Source of the DNA: Desulfatibacillum sp.
GTDB lineage: Bacteria; Desulfobacterota; Desulfobacteria; Desulfobacterales; SpSt-501
DNA length: 64,000 nucleotides
Assembly: GCA_020725555.1 (NCBI GenBank)
Contig: DYEU01000004.1
Span: forward strand, 124,001 to 188,000
Reading direction: 5' to 3'
Shown: piece after piece, positions 16,984 to 25,095 of the stretch
Position numbering within the stretch: position 1 is the stretch's first letter
Layout of the letters: the number at the start of each line of letters is the position of its first letter
Program-made: the position numbers and the translations under genes
The notes under the pieces: generated by a model
The model's input: only the letters and a program-made list of their open reading frames with translations
Told to the model about the DNA's origin: nothing
Database searches by the model: none

Positions 16984-17478
16984 CTACCCGTCCGACGCCC
17001 GGCCGCGCAGGGGGTTGTCGGGGTCCCCGGCCGCGACGATCCGCGATAGAAGCTCCCGCTCGGCCCCGCGGGGCAGGCGGCCTTTCAACTGGGCGGTGAG
17101 GACCCGCTCCCCCTCGGGGTTCGTCCACTCGGCCTCGGCCTCGGCCCGGCCGTCTTCCGCAAGGCGCGTGATCGTGATCGTGCAGCAGAGCTCCTCGCCG
17201 AAATAGACCGGTCGCAGAAAGCGGAAGCTCATCGCGCTCGCGAGCCATCCCACCTGGCCGCCGAACTCGCAGATCATGGAGCCCGCAAGCAGGCCGTGGC
17301 AGATCCGGCCGCGAAACCCCTTGGCGTCGCACCAGCCGGAATCGTAGTGCACCGGGTTGTAATCGCGCGTGAGGTCCCCGAAGGCGCGGGTCTCCTCCTC
17401 GGAAAAGGTACGGCGGATGCGGAACCGCTCTCCGGCCTTCAGGCCGCGGGCCGCGGCCTGACGCAGCGGAATGCCCAT
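16984..17478 (-). CDS. MaoC-like (R)-specific enoyl-CoA hydratase
   Basis: 164 residues starting at ATG 17478; the longer track ORF upstream is a shadow. The single hotdog domain carries the hydratase 2 catalytic motif DLTRDYNPVHYD (Asp and His, about residues 37-48) and the following GRICHGLLAGSMI. It would hydrate trans-2-enoyl-CoA to (R)-3-hydroxyacyl-CoA, or act on a related dicarboxylyl thioester. Last gene of a minus-strand run with the nuclease, MFS and DUF1786 genes. Confidence 0.85.
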   Translation of the reverse strand: MGIPLRQAAARGLKAGERFRIRRTFSEEETRAFGDLTRDYNPVHYDSGWCDAKGFRGRICHGLLAGSMICEFGGQVGWLASAMSFRFLRPVYFGEELCCTITITRLAEDGRAEAEAEWTNPEGERVLTAQLKGRLPRGAERELLSRIVAAGDPDNPLRGRASDG

Positions 17479-17546
17479 GGCGTGCCCCTCCCCGGTTTCC
17501 CCCGCCGGCGATCCCCCCGAAGACGCAGCGGCCCTCCCCGGCGGGC

Positions 17547-18623
17547 TCAGAGAAAATAAACCCGCGGCAGCCCCTCGCGGCGGCAGAGGCAATCGAGCAA
17601 CCCCGCGCAGCCGGTCATGAGGTTGTCGCCGAAGGGCGCCCCCCAGAGCACCGGCGGGCGGATCCCGGCGGCGAGCCGGCGTTTCGGCCCGGTCGCGAGG
17701 ATGCAGCCGAGCGCCTCTTCGCCCGCCGCTCGTCGCAGGTAGGCGCCGTGGCCGCCCTCGGCGAGCAGCCGCCCGTGGTCGAGGTCTCCCGCCGCCGTGC
17801 GCCGCACGAGCTCCTGCAGCCGCTCCGGCGTGAGGTCCCGGGTGTGGATTTCCGCGAGGGCGCAGAGCTCCTCGCCGTCCCGGGCCGCACAGACCGTGTG
17901 CGAGGTGGCCACATCGAGCACGAGAAAGGGACGATCCGCGGGCGCCCGGGGGTCGAGCGCCGCGCCGGCGACGGCGGCGAGCCCGCTGTCCATGGCATAG
18001 ACCGCGCCGGCGGGCAGGCCGCGCGCGGCGGCCGCGGCCGAACGCAGGCGGTTCAAGGCCGCGGGGATCTCCTCGGCCCGCCAGAGCAGCTCGTGCAGCC
18101 GGCCGGCGGACTCGAGCGGCCCGCGGTAGAGGCGGTGGCGGAAATCGAGATGCGAGCCGCCGGAGGCGGGGACGCCGTGGTCCTGGAGGCACAGGGCCAC
18201 GAAATCGAAGGCGAAGGGGACCCCGAACCCTTCGACCAGCCCGCGGATCCGATCGATCTCGATGTCCGCCAGCACGACGTGGGCCGGGCCGAAGCGGCGC
18301 CGGATCGTCTCCGCCTCCGCGGGCTCGATCCGCTCGAGGCCCCAGCCGCGCACGACCTCCGGGTCGTGGTGGAGCGTGGCCGCCGCCTCCGGCGTGATCC
18401 ACACGCGATGCGTCCGGGCACGCCGGCGCAGGGCCTCGGTCACGGGGCCGCCCCCCATCTCGCCGCCGGTGACGAGCAGATCGCCCGCGAGGCGCTCGAT
18501 CCGCTCGGCGATCGTGCGCACGGGCGAGGCGACCACCGCCTTGAACGGAAGCTCCCGCTCGGTGTCGACCCAGAGAATGTCGAGGGTCCCCGCCCCGACG
18601 TCCAGGCAAAGAATCCGGCTCAC
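17547..18623 (-). CDS. DUF1786 family protein (ASKHA-like ATPase fold)
   Basis: 358 residues from GTG 18623, overlapping the MFS stop (GTGA). It has two phosphate-loop-like motifs of the actin/hexokinase superfamily, ILCLDVGAGTLDILW at the start and FLVLDVATSHTVCAA around two thirds along, which matches DUF1786 as I know it. The Pfam label for this family mentions pyruvate-formate-lyase activation, but there is no radical SAM motif here and the function is not established. No close recognition of substrate is possible. Confidence 0.7.
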   Translation of the reverse strand: MSRILCLDVGAGTLDILWVDTERELPFKAVVASPVRTIAERIERLAGDLLVTGGEMGGGPVTEALRRRARTHRVWITPEAAATLHHDPEVVRGWGLERIEPAEAETIRRRFGPAHVVLADIEIDRIRGLVEGFGVPFAFDFVALCLQDHGVPASGGSHLDFRHRLYRGPLESAGRLHELLWRAEEIPAALNRLRSAAAAARGLPAGAVYAMDSGLAAVAGAALDPRAPADRPFLVLDVATSHTVCAARDGEELCALAEIHTRDLTPERLQELVRRTAAGDLDHGRLLAEGGHGAYLRRAAGEEALGCILATGPKRRLAAGIRPPVLWGAPFGDNLMTGCAGLLDCLCRREGLPRVYFL

Positions 18624-19885
18624 CGGTTCGCTCCTTCTTTCTCGGCGGCCGGTCCGTGGGGGAGGCCCCGCCGCGGCACCCCGAGCATCAACAGCGAGGC
18701 GGCCGCGGCACAGGCCGCCCCGAGGCCGAAGGCCAGCCCGTAGGATCCCGTCGCGTCGCGCAGCATCCCCGTCACCCAGTGGGTCAAAATGGCGCCCAGT
18801 CCGTAGAACGGCGTCCACAACCCGGCCACGGTGCCCATCGCCTGCCGCGGGAAATAGTCTCCGGCGCAGGCCCCGTAGATCGGGAAGGTCGCCCCGTAGC
18901 AGGCGGCGAAGAGGGCCGTCAGCGCGCAGAGCTCGGGCCAGGAGGGCGATCCGGCGGCGAGCCGGCCGAGCACCAAGGCGACCGCGAGGTTGGAGGCGAC
19001 CATCGTGTCGCGGCGGCCGAGGCGATCGGAGGCCGAAAGCAGGACCAGCACCCCCACGACCTGAAAGAGCCCGTGCACGGTCGCCAGCAGGCCCGCGCGC
19101 TCGAGGGACACGCCGGGCCGGCCCGCGGCGAAATCCACAAGAAACGTCGTCAACCCGTAGAGGCCGAAGGAGAGGAGCGCATAGGAGGCCCCGATCCGCC
19201 AGAAGACCGGCATGCGCAACACGGCCGCCAGGGGCAGCCGCGCTTCGCCCGGCCCGGGCGAAACGGGTGGCGCCCCGGGGCTCTCCCCCCAGGGCCTGCG
19301 CCCGCAGGCGGCGGGATCGCTCCGCAGGAGCGCCCCGTTCGGCAGCACGAGCAGCAGGGCCGCGGCCCCCAGGAGCGTCCAGGCCATCCGCCAGCAGGCC
19401 AGTTCCAGCAAGGGCGGGAAGAGGACCCCGGAGGCGGCGAAGCCCAGCCCATAGCCCGTCGAGAGCAGCCCGAGGGCGAGCCCGCGGCGGCCGGGGGCGA
19501 ACCAGCGCTGGACGAGCGTGATGACCGGAACCCACAGCCCCGCGGCCCCCAGCCCGGCCAGGCCGAAGGCGAGGGAGGCCGCCGCGAGCGACTGCGCCCG
19601 CCCGAGAAGCAAGACCCCCGTCCCCAGGACAAGCAGCCCGCCGGTGATGACCCGCCGCGCCCCGATGCGGTCGGTGAACCACCCGGCGAGGGGGGCCACA
19701 CCGATGTAGATGAAGAGGTAGGCGTTGTAGATCGTGCCCGCCCCGGTGCGGCCGAGGCCGAGGTCGCCGATCATCGCCGGGAGAATCACGCCGTAGCCCA
19801 GGCGCACGGCGTAGTTGACGAAGAGATCGGCGAAGCAAAGCGCCAGGATGGCCCAGGCCGAGGGCGAGGCGAGGATCTTCTTCAC
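18620..19885 (-). CDS. Major facilitator superfamily transporter
   Basis: 421 residues starting at GTG 19885, twelve hydrophobic segments in two six-helix halves split by a hydrophilic loop (about 200-225). The cytoplasmic loop 2-3 motif GWFTDRIGARRVITGG is the MFS signature, with a matching DRLGRRDTMVASN in the second half. VQRWFAPGRRGLALGLLSTGYGLGFA resembles OFA/monocarboxylate-type carriers, so an organic acid is a plausible substrate. It lies 55 bp after the nuclease gene and overlaps the DUF1786 gene. Confidence 0.85.
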   Translation of the reverse strand: MKKILASPSAWAILALCFADLFVNYAVRLGYGVILPAMIGDLGLGRTGAGTIYNAYLFIYIGVAPLAGWFTDRIGARRVITGGLLVLGTGVLLLGRAQSLAAASLAFGLAGLGAAGLWVPVITLVQRWFAPGRRGLALGLLSTGYGLGFAASGVLFPPLLELACWRMAWTLLGAAALLLVLPNGALLRSDPAACGRRPWGESPGAPPVSPGPGEARLPLAAVLRMPVFWRIGASYALLSFGLYGLTTFLVDFAAGRPGVSLERAGLLATVHGLFQVVGVLVLLSASDRLGRRDTMVASNLAVALVLGRLAAGSPSWPELCALTALFAACYGATFPIYGACAGDYFPRQAMGTVAGLWTPFYGLGAILTHWVTGMLRDATGSYGLAFGLGAACAAAASLLMLGVPRRGLPHGPAAEKEGANR

Positions 19886-19940
19886 GCGGGGCTCTTTCTG
19901 CTGCGCCCCGGCCGGCGCGGGGCGCGGCTGCTCAGGGCGC

Positions 19941-21515
19941 TCAGATCCGCAGGGTCTCCCCCCGGCGCGGCACCTCGACCGCGTGGCCGTCCTGCCGCAG
20001 GGTGCGCTCGAGCGCGAGAGCCTGCTCTTCCTCCCCGTGCACGAGCGCGATCCGCCGCATGCGCAGGTTCGCCTCGCGCAGAAAGCGGCGGATCTCCTCG
20101 CGGTCGGCGTGCCCGCTGAACCCGTCGAGTTTGACCACGCGCGCGCGCAGCGGGTAGTCCTTGTTCAGAAACCGCACCACCGGCTCCGGGCCGCGGCGGC
20201 CCGCGCGCTCGTATGCGACTCCCAGCTCCTCGATGCGGCGGCCGAGCGTGTTGCCGGCCATGAAGCCGACGATGAGGATGGTGTGTTTCGGGTCGTGGAT
20301 CTTGAAGCGCAGGTGGTGAAGGATGCGGCCGGCCTCGCACATGCCCGAGGCGGCGATCACGATCTGGGGCCGGTCTTCGCGGTTCAAGGCCATCGATTCC
20401 GCAACCGTCTCGACCAGGTGCAGCGTCTCGAAGCGAAAGGGGTTCTTTCCCCGCGCCAGAAAGTCGTTGCGCGCCGCCTCGTCGTAGGCCTCGGGGTGGG
20501 CCCCGAAAACCCGCGTCAGGTTGACCGCGAGCGGGCTGTCCACGTACACCGGCACCCGCGGCAGGCGGCCCTCGTCGAAGAGCTCGTGGAGCACGTAGAG
20601 CAGCACCTGCGTGCGGCCGAAGGCGAAGGCCGGGATGAGGAGCGTTCCGCCGCGGGCGAAGGTCTCGGCGGCCACCTGGGCGAGCCGGCCCTTCAGGTCG
20701 GCGATCGGCTCGTGCAGCCGGTCGCCGTAGGTGCTCTCCAAGATCAAGAGGTCGAGATCCCGATCCTCCTCGGCGAAACGGAGCTCGGGGTCGTTGTAGA
20801 CGGGCTTGCCGAAGCGGCCGAGGTCGCCCGTGAACCCGATGCGGCGCACGGCGCCGTTTTCCCGCAGCGTGAGCACCGCGATGGCCGAACCGAGGATGTG
20901 CCCGGCTTCGTAGAACGTGCAACGCGCCTCGCCGGCCACGGCGAAGGGCGCGCGGTAGGGTCGGGGGTCGAAGGCGCCCAGCGCGCGCCGGGCGTCGGCG
21001 AGCGTGAAGAGCGGCTCGACGGTTTCGAGCCGCAGCTCCTGCAGCAGGGCGCGGATCCGGCCGACGTCGAGCTCGTGGCCGTTCTTCTTCAGCATCCGCT
21101 TCACCGCCGCGGCCTCCGGCGGCGATGTCCCCGCCGCCGCAAGGCGGCCGGGATGGAGGAGAGCCGAGCGCAGGGTCTTGTAGTTCAGGTAGTCGGCATC
21201 CGCCTGCTGGATGCTCGCCGCGTCGGGGAGAAGGTAGTCGCAGGCCGACTTCGTCGGCGGGGTCGAGAACACGGGCCCGGCGTACCCGTCGCGCACGAGG
21301 AGCGGAAGCCTCCCCGAGTGGTCGGCATGGGCGTGGGAGAGCACGACCGCGTCGATCAGGCCGGGGTCGAAGGGCAGGACGCGGTTTTTCTCGGCCGCCT
21401 CGCGGCGCCGGCCCTGGAAGAGGCCGCAGTCGAGGAGGATGCGCTCCTTTCCGGCCGAGACGAGGTGCATCGAGCCCGTCACTTCGCGGACCGCACCGTA
21501 GAAGGTGACCAGCAT
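19941..21515 (-). CDS. Metallo-beta-lactamase / beta-CASP ribonuclease
   Basis: 524 residues from ATG 21515 (GGGAG upstream); the track ORF starts earlier but without support. The N-terminal MBL domain has MLVTFYGAVREVTGSMHLV and the zinc motif SHAHADHSGRLP (about 60-71). Further metal-binding elements are FTGDLGR and LESTYGDR. A beta-CASP insert follows (AFAFGRTQVLLYVL, IAASGMCEAGRILHHL), with the C-terminal RMMBL motif LDGFSGHADREEI. The architecture is that of CPSF-73-like/RNase J-related RNA processing enzymes in bacteria. A large insertion after the zinc motif (about 100-190) is not typical of the short forms. Divergent from the DUF192 gene. Confidence 0.9.
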   Translation of the reverse strand: MLVTFYGAVREVTGSMHLVSAGKERILLDCGLFQGRRREAAEKNRVLPFDPGLIDAVVLSHAHADHSGRLPLLVRDGYAGPVFSTPPTKSACDYLLPDAASIQQADADYLNYKTLRSALLHPGRLAAAGTSPPEAAAVKRMLKKNGHELDVGRIRALLQELRLETVEPLFTLADARRALGAFDPRPYRAPFAVAGEARCTFYEAGHILGSAIAVLTLRENGAVRRIGFTGDLGRFGKPVYNDPELRFAEEDRDLDLLILESTYGDRLHEPIADLKGRLAQVAAETFARGGTLLIPAFAFGRTQVLLYVLHELFDEGRLPRVPVYVDSPLAVNLTRVFGAHPEAYDEAARNDFLARGKNPFRFETLHLVETVAESMALNREDRPQIVIAASGMCEAGRILHHLRFKIHDPKHTILIVGFMAGNTLGRRIEELGVAYERAGRRGPEPVVRFLNKDYPLRARVVKLDGFSGHADREEIRRFLREANLRMRRIALVHGEEEQALALERTLRQDGHAVEVPRRGETLRI

Positions 21516-21589
21516 CGGCGTCTCCCTGTGGAGGCGGGGCGTCGGGGGGAGGCCGGCGCGGTCGGCGCCGGGGGACCCCTTTCCGCGGC

Positions 21590-21619
21590 ACCCTATGCCG
21601 GGAAGCCGCACCCTGTCAA
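21590..21619 (-). promoter_or_regulatory. Putative promoter of the nuclease-MFS-DUF1786-MaoC run
   Basis: Minus strand TTGACA (21619-21614), 18-bp spacer, TAGGGT (21595-21590). The -35 is perfect, the -10 weaker. It is placed about 75 nt before the nuclease ATG. Confidence 0.5.
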
Positions 21620-21637
21620 CGACGCCCGCCGGCCGGT

Positions 21638-21666
21638 TTGTGTTCCGGGGCGAACGGGGTTACTCT
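21638..21666 (+). promoter_or_regulatory. Putative promoter of the DUF192 gene, leaderless
   Basis: TTGTGT (21638-21643), 17-bp spacer, TACTCT (21661-21666). The -10 ends only 6 nt before the ATG at 21673, where transcription should begin, and there is no ribosome-binding site; a leaderless mRNA is likely. Confidence 0.45.
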
Positions 21667-21672
21667 GGGGTC

Positions 21673-22158
21673 ATGGGCTTCCCGTTTCCCCGCCACGCCG
21701 GATGCGGCCTCGCCTTGGGCCTCCTGCTGGGGGCGGCGCTCGCCCCCCCGCCCGCCGCCGGGACCCCGCCGGTCCGGCCGGATGCCGTGGTCGAGTTCCT
21801 GGGTGGCGACGAGCGGGTTCTCGCCCGGCTGATCGTGGAAATCGCCGCCACCCCCGAGGAGCAGGCCCGCGGCCTCATGGAACGGCACCTCCCCGATCAC
21901 CGCCACGGGATGCTCTTCGTCTTCGACCGCGCCCGTCCGCTCACCTTCTGGATGCGCAACACCCCCACGCCGCTCGACATCGTCTTCATCGACGAGCGGC
22001 TGCGGATCCTCAACATCGCCGCCTACACCGTCCCCTTCTCCGAGCGGCTCTACCCCTCGGAGGGGCCGGCCCGCTACGCCGTCGAGGCCCGCGCGGGCTT
22101 CGCCGAGCGCTACGGGATCCGCCCCGGCCAGCGCATCCGCTGGAACCGGCTGCGCTGA
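21673..22158 (+). CDS. Exported DUF192 family protein
   Basis: 161 residues. An N-terminal signal peptide (LALGLLLGAALAPPPAAG) precedes a single DUF192 domain with its hallmark segments TPEEQARGLMERH, GMLFVFDRARPLTFWMRNTPTPLDIVFID and LRILNI. These small beta proteins of unknown biochemical role are common in archaea and Gram-negative bacteria. It is followed after 3 nt by the GH17-like gene, so the two are one unit. Confidence 0.88.
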   Translation: MGFPFPRHAGCGLALGLLLGAALAPPPAAGTPPVRPDAVVEFLGGDERVLARLIVEIAATPEEQARGLMERHLPDHRHGMLFVFDRARPLTFWMRNTPTPLDIVFIDERLRILNIAAYTVPFSERLYPSEGPARYAVEARAGFAERYGIRPGQRIRWNRLR

Positions 22159-22161
22159 GCC

Positions 22162-23148
22162 ATGGCCGGCCGCCGCCCCGCCGCCTTCCTGGCGGTGCTC
22201 CTGGCCCTTTGGCTTCCGGCGGCGGCGTCCGGCGCAGGCCTCCCCGAGGGGCCTTTCGTGGGCATCTGCTACGGCCCCTTTCACCGGCCCGGGCTTCACC
22301 CCGGCGGCCCGGAGGAGCCCGCGGAGGCCGAGATCCTCGAAGACCTGCGCCGGATCGCGCGGGCGGGCTTCCGCCTCGTGCGCACCTACGGGCTCGAGGG
22401 GGTCCTCTCGCGCATCGTGCCGCTTGCGGAGCGGCATGCCCCGGGTCTCCGCTTCCTGGTGGGCGTGCACGCCTGCGGGGCCCCCGAGGCCGGGCAGGCG
22501 CCCTTTTCCCCGGCCACGCGCGCCCAGGCGGCGCTTGCCGTGCGCCTGGCGCGCGCGCATGCGAACGTGGCCGCGATCGTCCTGGGAAACGAGTGCCTGG
22601 CCGGCGAACCCGAGGCCTGCCCGCAGCCGGTCCGGCCCGCGGAGTGGGCCGCCGGGGCCGCGGCGCTGCGCCGCGAGCTGCGGGCGGCGGGCCGGGGGGT
22701 CCCCCTCACGGCGGCGCTGTCGATGACCGCGGCGCTCGGCGCCGCGGGCGGGGCGGGGATGGAAATCGCCGCGCACGCGGATTTCCTGCTCGTCAACGTG
22801 CACCCCTTCTTTGCGCCCGTCGCGGTCGAGCAGGCCGTGTTCGCAAACCTGGAGTCCTCGCTCGGGCTCCTGCAGGAGCGCTTCCGCGGCCCGGGAAAGC
22901 CCCTGATCGTCGGCGAGACGGGCTGGCCGAGCGCCGGCCCGCCCCAGGGCCCGGCGCATCCCGGGGTGGCCGCGCAGCGCCGCTTCGTGCATGACCTCGT
23001 TGCCTGGGCGCGGGAGCGCCGCCGGGGGGTGTTTCTCTTCGAGATGTTCGACGAGCCGTGGAAGGCGTCGGAGCCGGGAGGGGTCGGCGCCCACTGGGGG
23101 GTGTTCGATTCCCGCGGCCGCCCGAAATTCGACCTGCCGGCCCGGTAG
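22162..23148 (+). CDS. Exported glycoside hydrolase family 17-like protein
   Basis: 328 residues with a signal peptide (AAFLAVLLALWLPAAASGAG). The mature part is a TIM barrel: FVGICYGPFHRPG at the first strand, LVRTYGLEG, the general acid Glu in IVLGNECLAGEP (about 150-155), and the nucleophile Glu in LIVGETGWPSAGP (about 250), then FLFEMFDEPWK and HWGVFDSRGRPKF. Those are the GH17 exo-beta-1,3-glucanase/glucosyltransferase motifs. It may trim or transfer beta-glucans in the periplasm. Confidence 0.85.
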   Translation: MAGRRPAAFLAVLLALWLPAAASGAGLPEGPFVGICYGPFHRPGLHPGGPEEPAEAEILEDLRRIARAGFRLVRTYGLEGVLSRIVPLAERHAPGLRFLVGVHACGAPEAGQAPFSPATRAQAALAVRLARAHANVAAIVLGNECLAGEPEACPQPVRPAEWAAGAAALRRELRAAGRGVPLTAALSMTAALGAAGGAGMEIAAHADFLLVNVHPFFAPVAVEQAVFANLESSLGLLQERFRGPGKPLIVGETGWPSAGPPQGPAHPGVAAQRRFVHDLVAWARERRRGVFLFEMFDEPWKASEPGGVGAHWGVFDSRGRPKFDLPAR

Positions 23149-23173
23149 CCCGGCACCGGCAACGGTCCGGCGT

Positions 23174-24211
23174 TCAGTGCAGGGCCTGATCCGAGCGGCC
23201 GGCCAGGGCCGGGTGCCGGTGGCCGGCGAGCCGGATCAGGGTTTCGGCCATCGCCGCGTGGGAGAGCCCCTCGGCCTCGGCCGCGCTCGCCATGCTCGCG
23301 TCCTCGCTGATGTCGGGGTTGGGGTTGACGTCGAGCACGTAGAAGACCCCGTCCCGCAGGCGCACGTCGAGGCGCCCGTAGTCCCGGCAGCCCACGGCCC
23401 GGTAGGCGGCGCGGCAGAGGCGCTCGAGCGTGTCGCGCTCGTCGTCGGCGAGCGGGGCGGGCAGGAGGGTGCGGATCGCTTCGTAGGCCGGCGAGCCGGG
23501 CGTGAACTTGGCGTCGTAGGTGCAGAGCCGCTCGCGGATGTCGTCCAGGGCGGCGAAATCCATCTCCGCCGGCGGCAGCATGCGGATCGTGCCGTTTCCC
23601 CAGAGGGAGACGTGGAACTCGCGGCCGTCGATGAATTCCTCGACGAGCGCCGGAATGCCCGCGCCGGCAAGCAGGGTTTCCACGCGCTCGCGGAGTTCGG
23701 CGGCGTCCATGACCACCGAATCCGAGGTCACCCAGTCGCTGCAGTGGCCGACGGCGGGTTTGACGATCGCCGGGAATCGCTCCCACTCTCCGGACGCGGG
23801 CGGGCGGTCAAAGAGCCGCCAGGGCGGCGTGGGGATGCCGCCTGCGGCGAGCAGCCGCTTGACGCGGTGTTTCTGGTAGCTCAGGGCGAGGGTTTCGGAC
23901 CCCGACCCGGTGAAGACGAAGCCCTTCTCCTCGAGGGCGCGCGCCACCATCCACTCGCTGTGCCGGATGCCGGGGATCCCCTCGCACCAGTTGAAGAACA
24001 GGCAGCTCTCCGGGTCGACGCCGGCGATGCGCTCGGCGAAAAAGCGGTCGACGACCGGGAGCATCTCGATGCGGTAGCCCTCCGCGGCAAGCCGCGCGAT
24101 GAGGCGTTCCTGGGCGTCGAGGACCTCGCCGCGCTCGGCCGGGGTCCAGGACGGGTCGAGATCGTAGAGCAGCAGGACCCGGAGGCACTTCAGGAGATGG
24201 TCAACGTTCAC
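23174..24211 (-). CDS. ATP-grasp ligase, D-Ala-D-Ala ligase-like
   Basis: 345 residues from GTG 24211. The N-terminal part has YDLDPSWTPAERGEVLDA, the central part the phosphate-binding lysine FPAIVKPAVGHCSDWV, and the C-terminal part the Mg-binding pair YGRLDVRLRDG and YVLDVNPNPDIS. This is the ATP-grasp fold of the Ddl/carboxylate-amine ligase group, but the usual Ddl substrate loop is absent, so peptidoglycan synthesis is not implied. FFNWCEGIPGIRHSEWM resembles ligases of unknown amino-acid substrates. It stands alone and is read from a consensus promoter. Confidence 0.85.
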   Translation of the reverse strand: MNVDHLLKCLRVLLLYDLDPSWTPAERGEVLDAQERLIARLAAEGYRIEMLPVVDRFFAERIAGVDPESCLFFNWCEGIPGIRHSEWMVARALEEKGFVFTGSGSETLALSYQKHRVKRLLAAGGIPTPPWRLFDRPPASGEWERFPAIVKPAVGHCSDWVTSDSVVMDAAELRERVETLLAGAGIPALVEEFIDGREFHVSLWGNGTIRMLPPAEMDFAALDDIRERLCTYDAKFTPGSPAYEAIRTLLPAPLADDERDTLERLCRAAYRAVGCRDYGRLDVRLRDGVFYVLDVNPNPDISEDASMASAAEAEGLSHAAMAETLIRLAGHRHPALAGRSDQALH

Positions 24212-24603
24212 TAACCTTTTTCTCCCTCGTCAGGAGGCCGCCGCTTTTTCCCCGCTCCGGCACGCTGCTGTGAGATTTCAAGTCACTACATGAAGTTACT
24301 CGCGATTATAACGAAATCGAAATCCGTGTCAAGCAGATTTGCAACACCACATATGGTGGTCCGAAAAGGGTTATCCAATCTGGCATTCCTGAAATTCAGA
24401 AAATGGACCTGTTTTCAAGAAGGGAGGGGGGGCGGGGATCGCGCGCGGGAAAAGGGCGGGGGAGAGACACGCGACGGCCGCAACGCCGCCGCGGGGGAGG
24501 CTCCCGGCTGCGCGGGATTTCTACTTTTTAACTCAAGCGAGCAATTCGCTGGATCTTTTGCGGGAGCGCGGGAAGAAAAAACGGGGGGGTCGCGCCTTCG
24601 GCC
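24212..24603. other. 392-bp intergenic region with strong minus-strand promoter
   Basis: A/T-richer than its surroundings. It contains the promoter of the ATP-grasp gene, an imperfect dyad CCAC-ATATG-GTGG (24343-24357 region) just upstream of the -35, and a GTGA/TCAC pair near the predicted start. The part from 24420 to 24540 is G/A-rich and low in structure. A plus-strand ORF here (24290-24724) has no ribosome-binding site and no recognisable protein; not called. Confidence 0.6.
24305..24332 (-). promoter_or_regulatory. Consensus sigma70 promoter of the ATP-grasp gene
   Basis: Both hexamers are perfect on the minus strand: TTGACA (24332-24327), 16-bp spacer, TATAAT (24310-24305). Transcription would start near 24298, giving a leader of about 87 nt. 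This is the closest match to consensus in the window. Confidence 0.85.
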
Positions 24604-25095
24604 TCAGTCGCGGAAGCGCCTGCGGATCGCATCCTTTTCCTGCGGCGAAAGCCGGTCCCAGCGCTGCAGCTGGTCTTCCATCCGCCGCCGCTCCTCGGGC
24701 GGGAGCTCCTGCCACTGGCGGTAGCGCTGCTCGTAGCGCTCCCGCTCCCCGGGCGGCATGCGGTTCCACTCCTCGTAGCGCCGCCGCAGCTGCTCGCGCT
24801 GATCGGGCGGAAGCTGCTGGAAGCGGCGGTAGCGCTCCTCCAGCCGCGGCCGCTCATCGGGGGGAATCTGCTCGAAGAAAGGTTGCGGCCGCCCGCCCCG
24901 CTGGGCGACGAAGCCAGCCCCCCCGGCCTCGAGAGCCGCTCCCGCGGCCGGAGGGGAAACCGCACCCCCGCGCTCCAGGGCCTGCCCAGGGGCCGCGGCA
25001 AAAAGGGAGAGGAAGAGCACCAGGCCCCACACCCGGTGTCCCCTCCGCGCGCGAGGCACGCCCGCGTCAGGCCGTCTTTTCGCCGCGCCCCTCAT
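24604..25095 (-). CDS. Exported DUF3106-type protein with five 18-residue repeats
   Basis: 163 residues. A signal peptide (VWGLVLFLSLFAAAPGQAL) and a low-complexity linker are followed from residue 76 to the end by five tandem repeats of 18 residues, each opening with a LPPEER-like turn then a charged helix ending in W or F. This resembles DUF3106 and, in general layout, Spy/CpxP-type periplasmic helical proteins. The gene overlaps the anti-sigma gene by 29 nt and has AGGAG about 7 nt upstream of ATG 25095. It is likely a target or partner of the sigma/anti-sigma pair; a stress role is inference. Confidence 0.75.
   Translation of the reverse strand: MRGAAKRRPDAGVPRARRGHRVWGLVLFLSLFAAAPGQALERGGAVSPPAAGAALEAGGAGFVAQRGGRPQPFFEQIPPDERPRLEERYRRFQQLPPDQREQLRRRYEEWNRMPPGERERYEQRYRQWQELPPEERRRMEDQLQRWDRLSPQEKDAIRRRFRD
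24607..24870 (-). repeat. Five tandem 54-nt (18-codon) repeats inside the DUF3106-type gene
   Basis: Units begin at residues 76, 94, 112, 130 and 148: QIPPDERPRL, QLPPDQREQL, RMPPGERERY, ELPPEERRRM and RLSPQEKDAI. Spacing is exactly 18 residues each time and the last unit is two residues short. Confidence 0.85.

Noticed and set aside
19815-22994. 1059-residue plus-strand ORF
   Set aside because: It crosses four opposite or out-of-frame genes (MFS, nuclease, DUF192, GH17) that have clear domains; the translation has no motif.
23149-23173. Terminator between the GH17 and ATP-grasp genes
   Set aside because: Only 25 bp, no stem with a T-run.
24290-24724. Plus-strand 144-residue ORF in the A/T-rich intergenic region
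   Set aside because: No ribosome-binding site, no motif, and it runs into the DUF3106 gene in the opposite strand.
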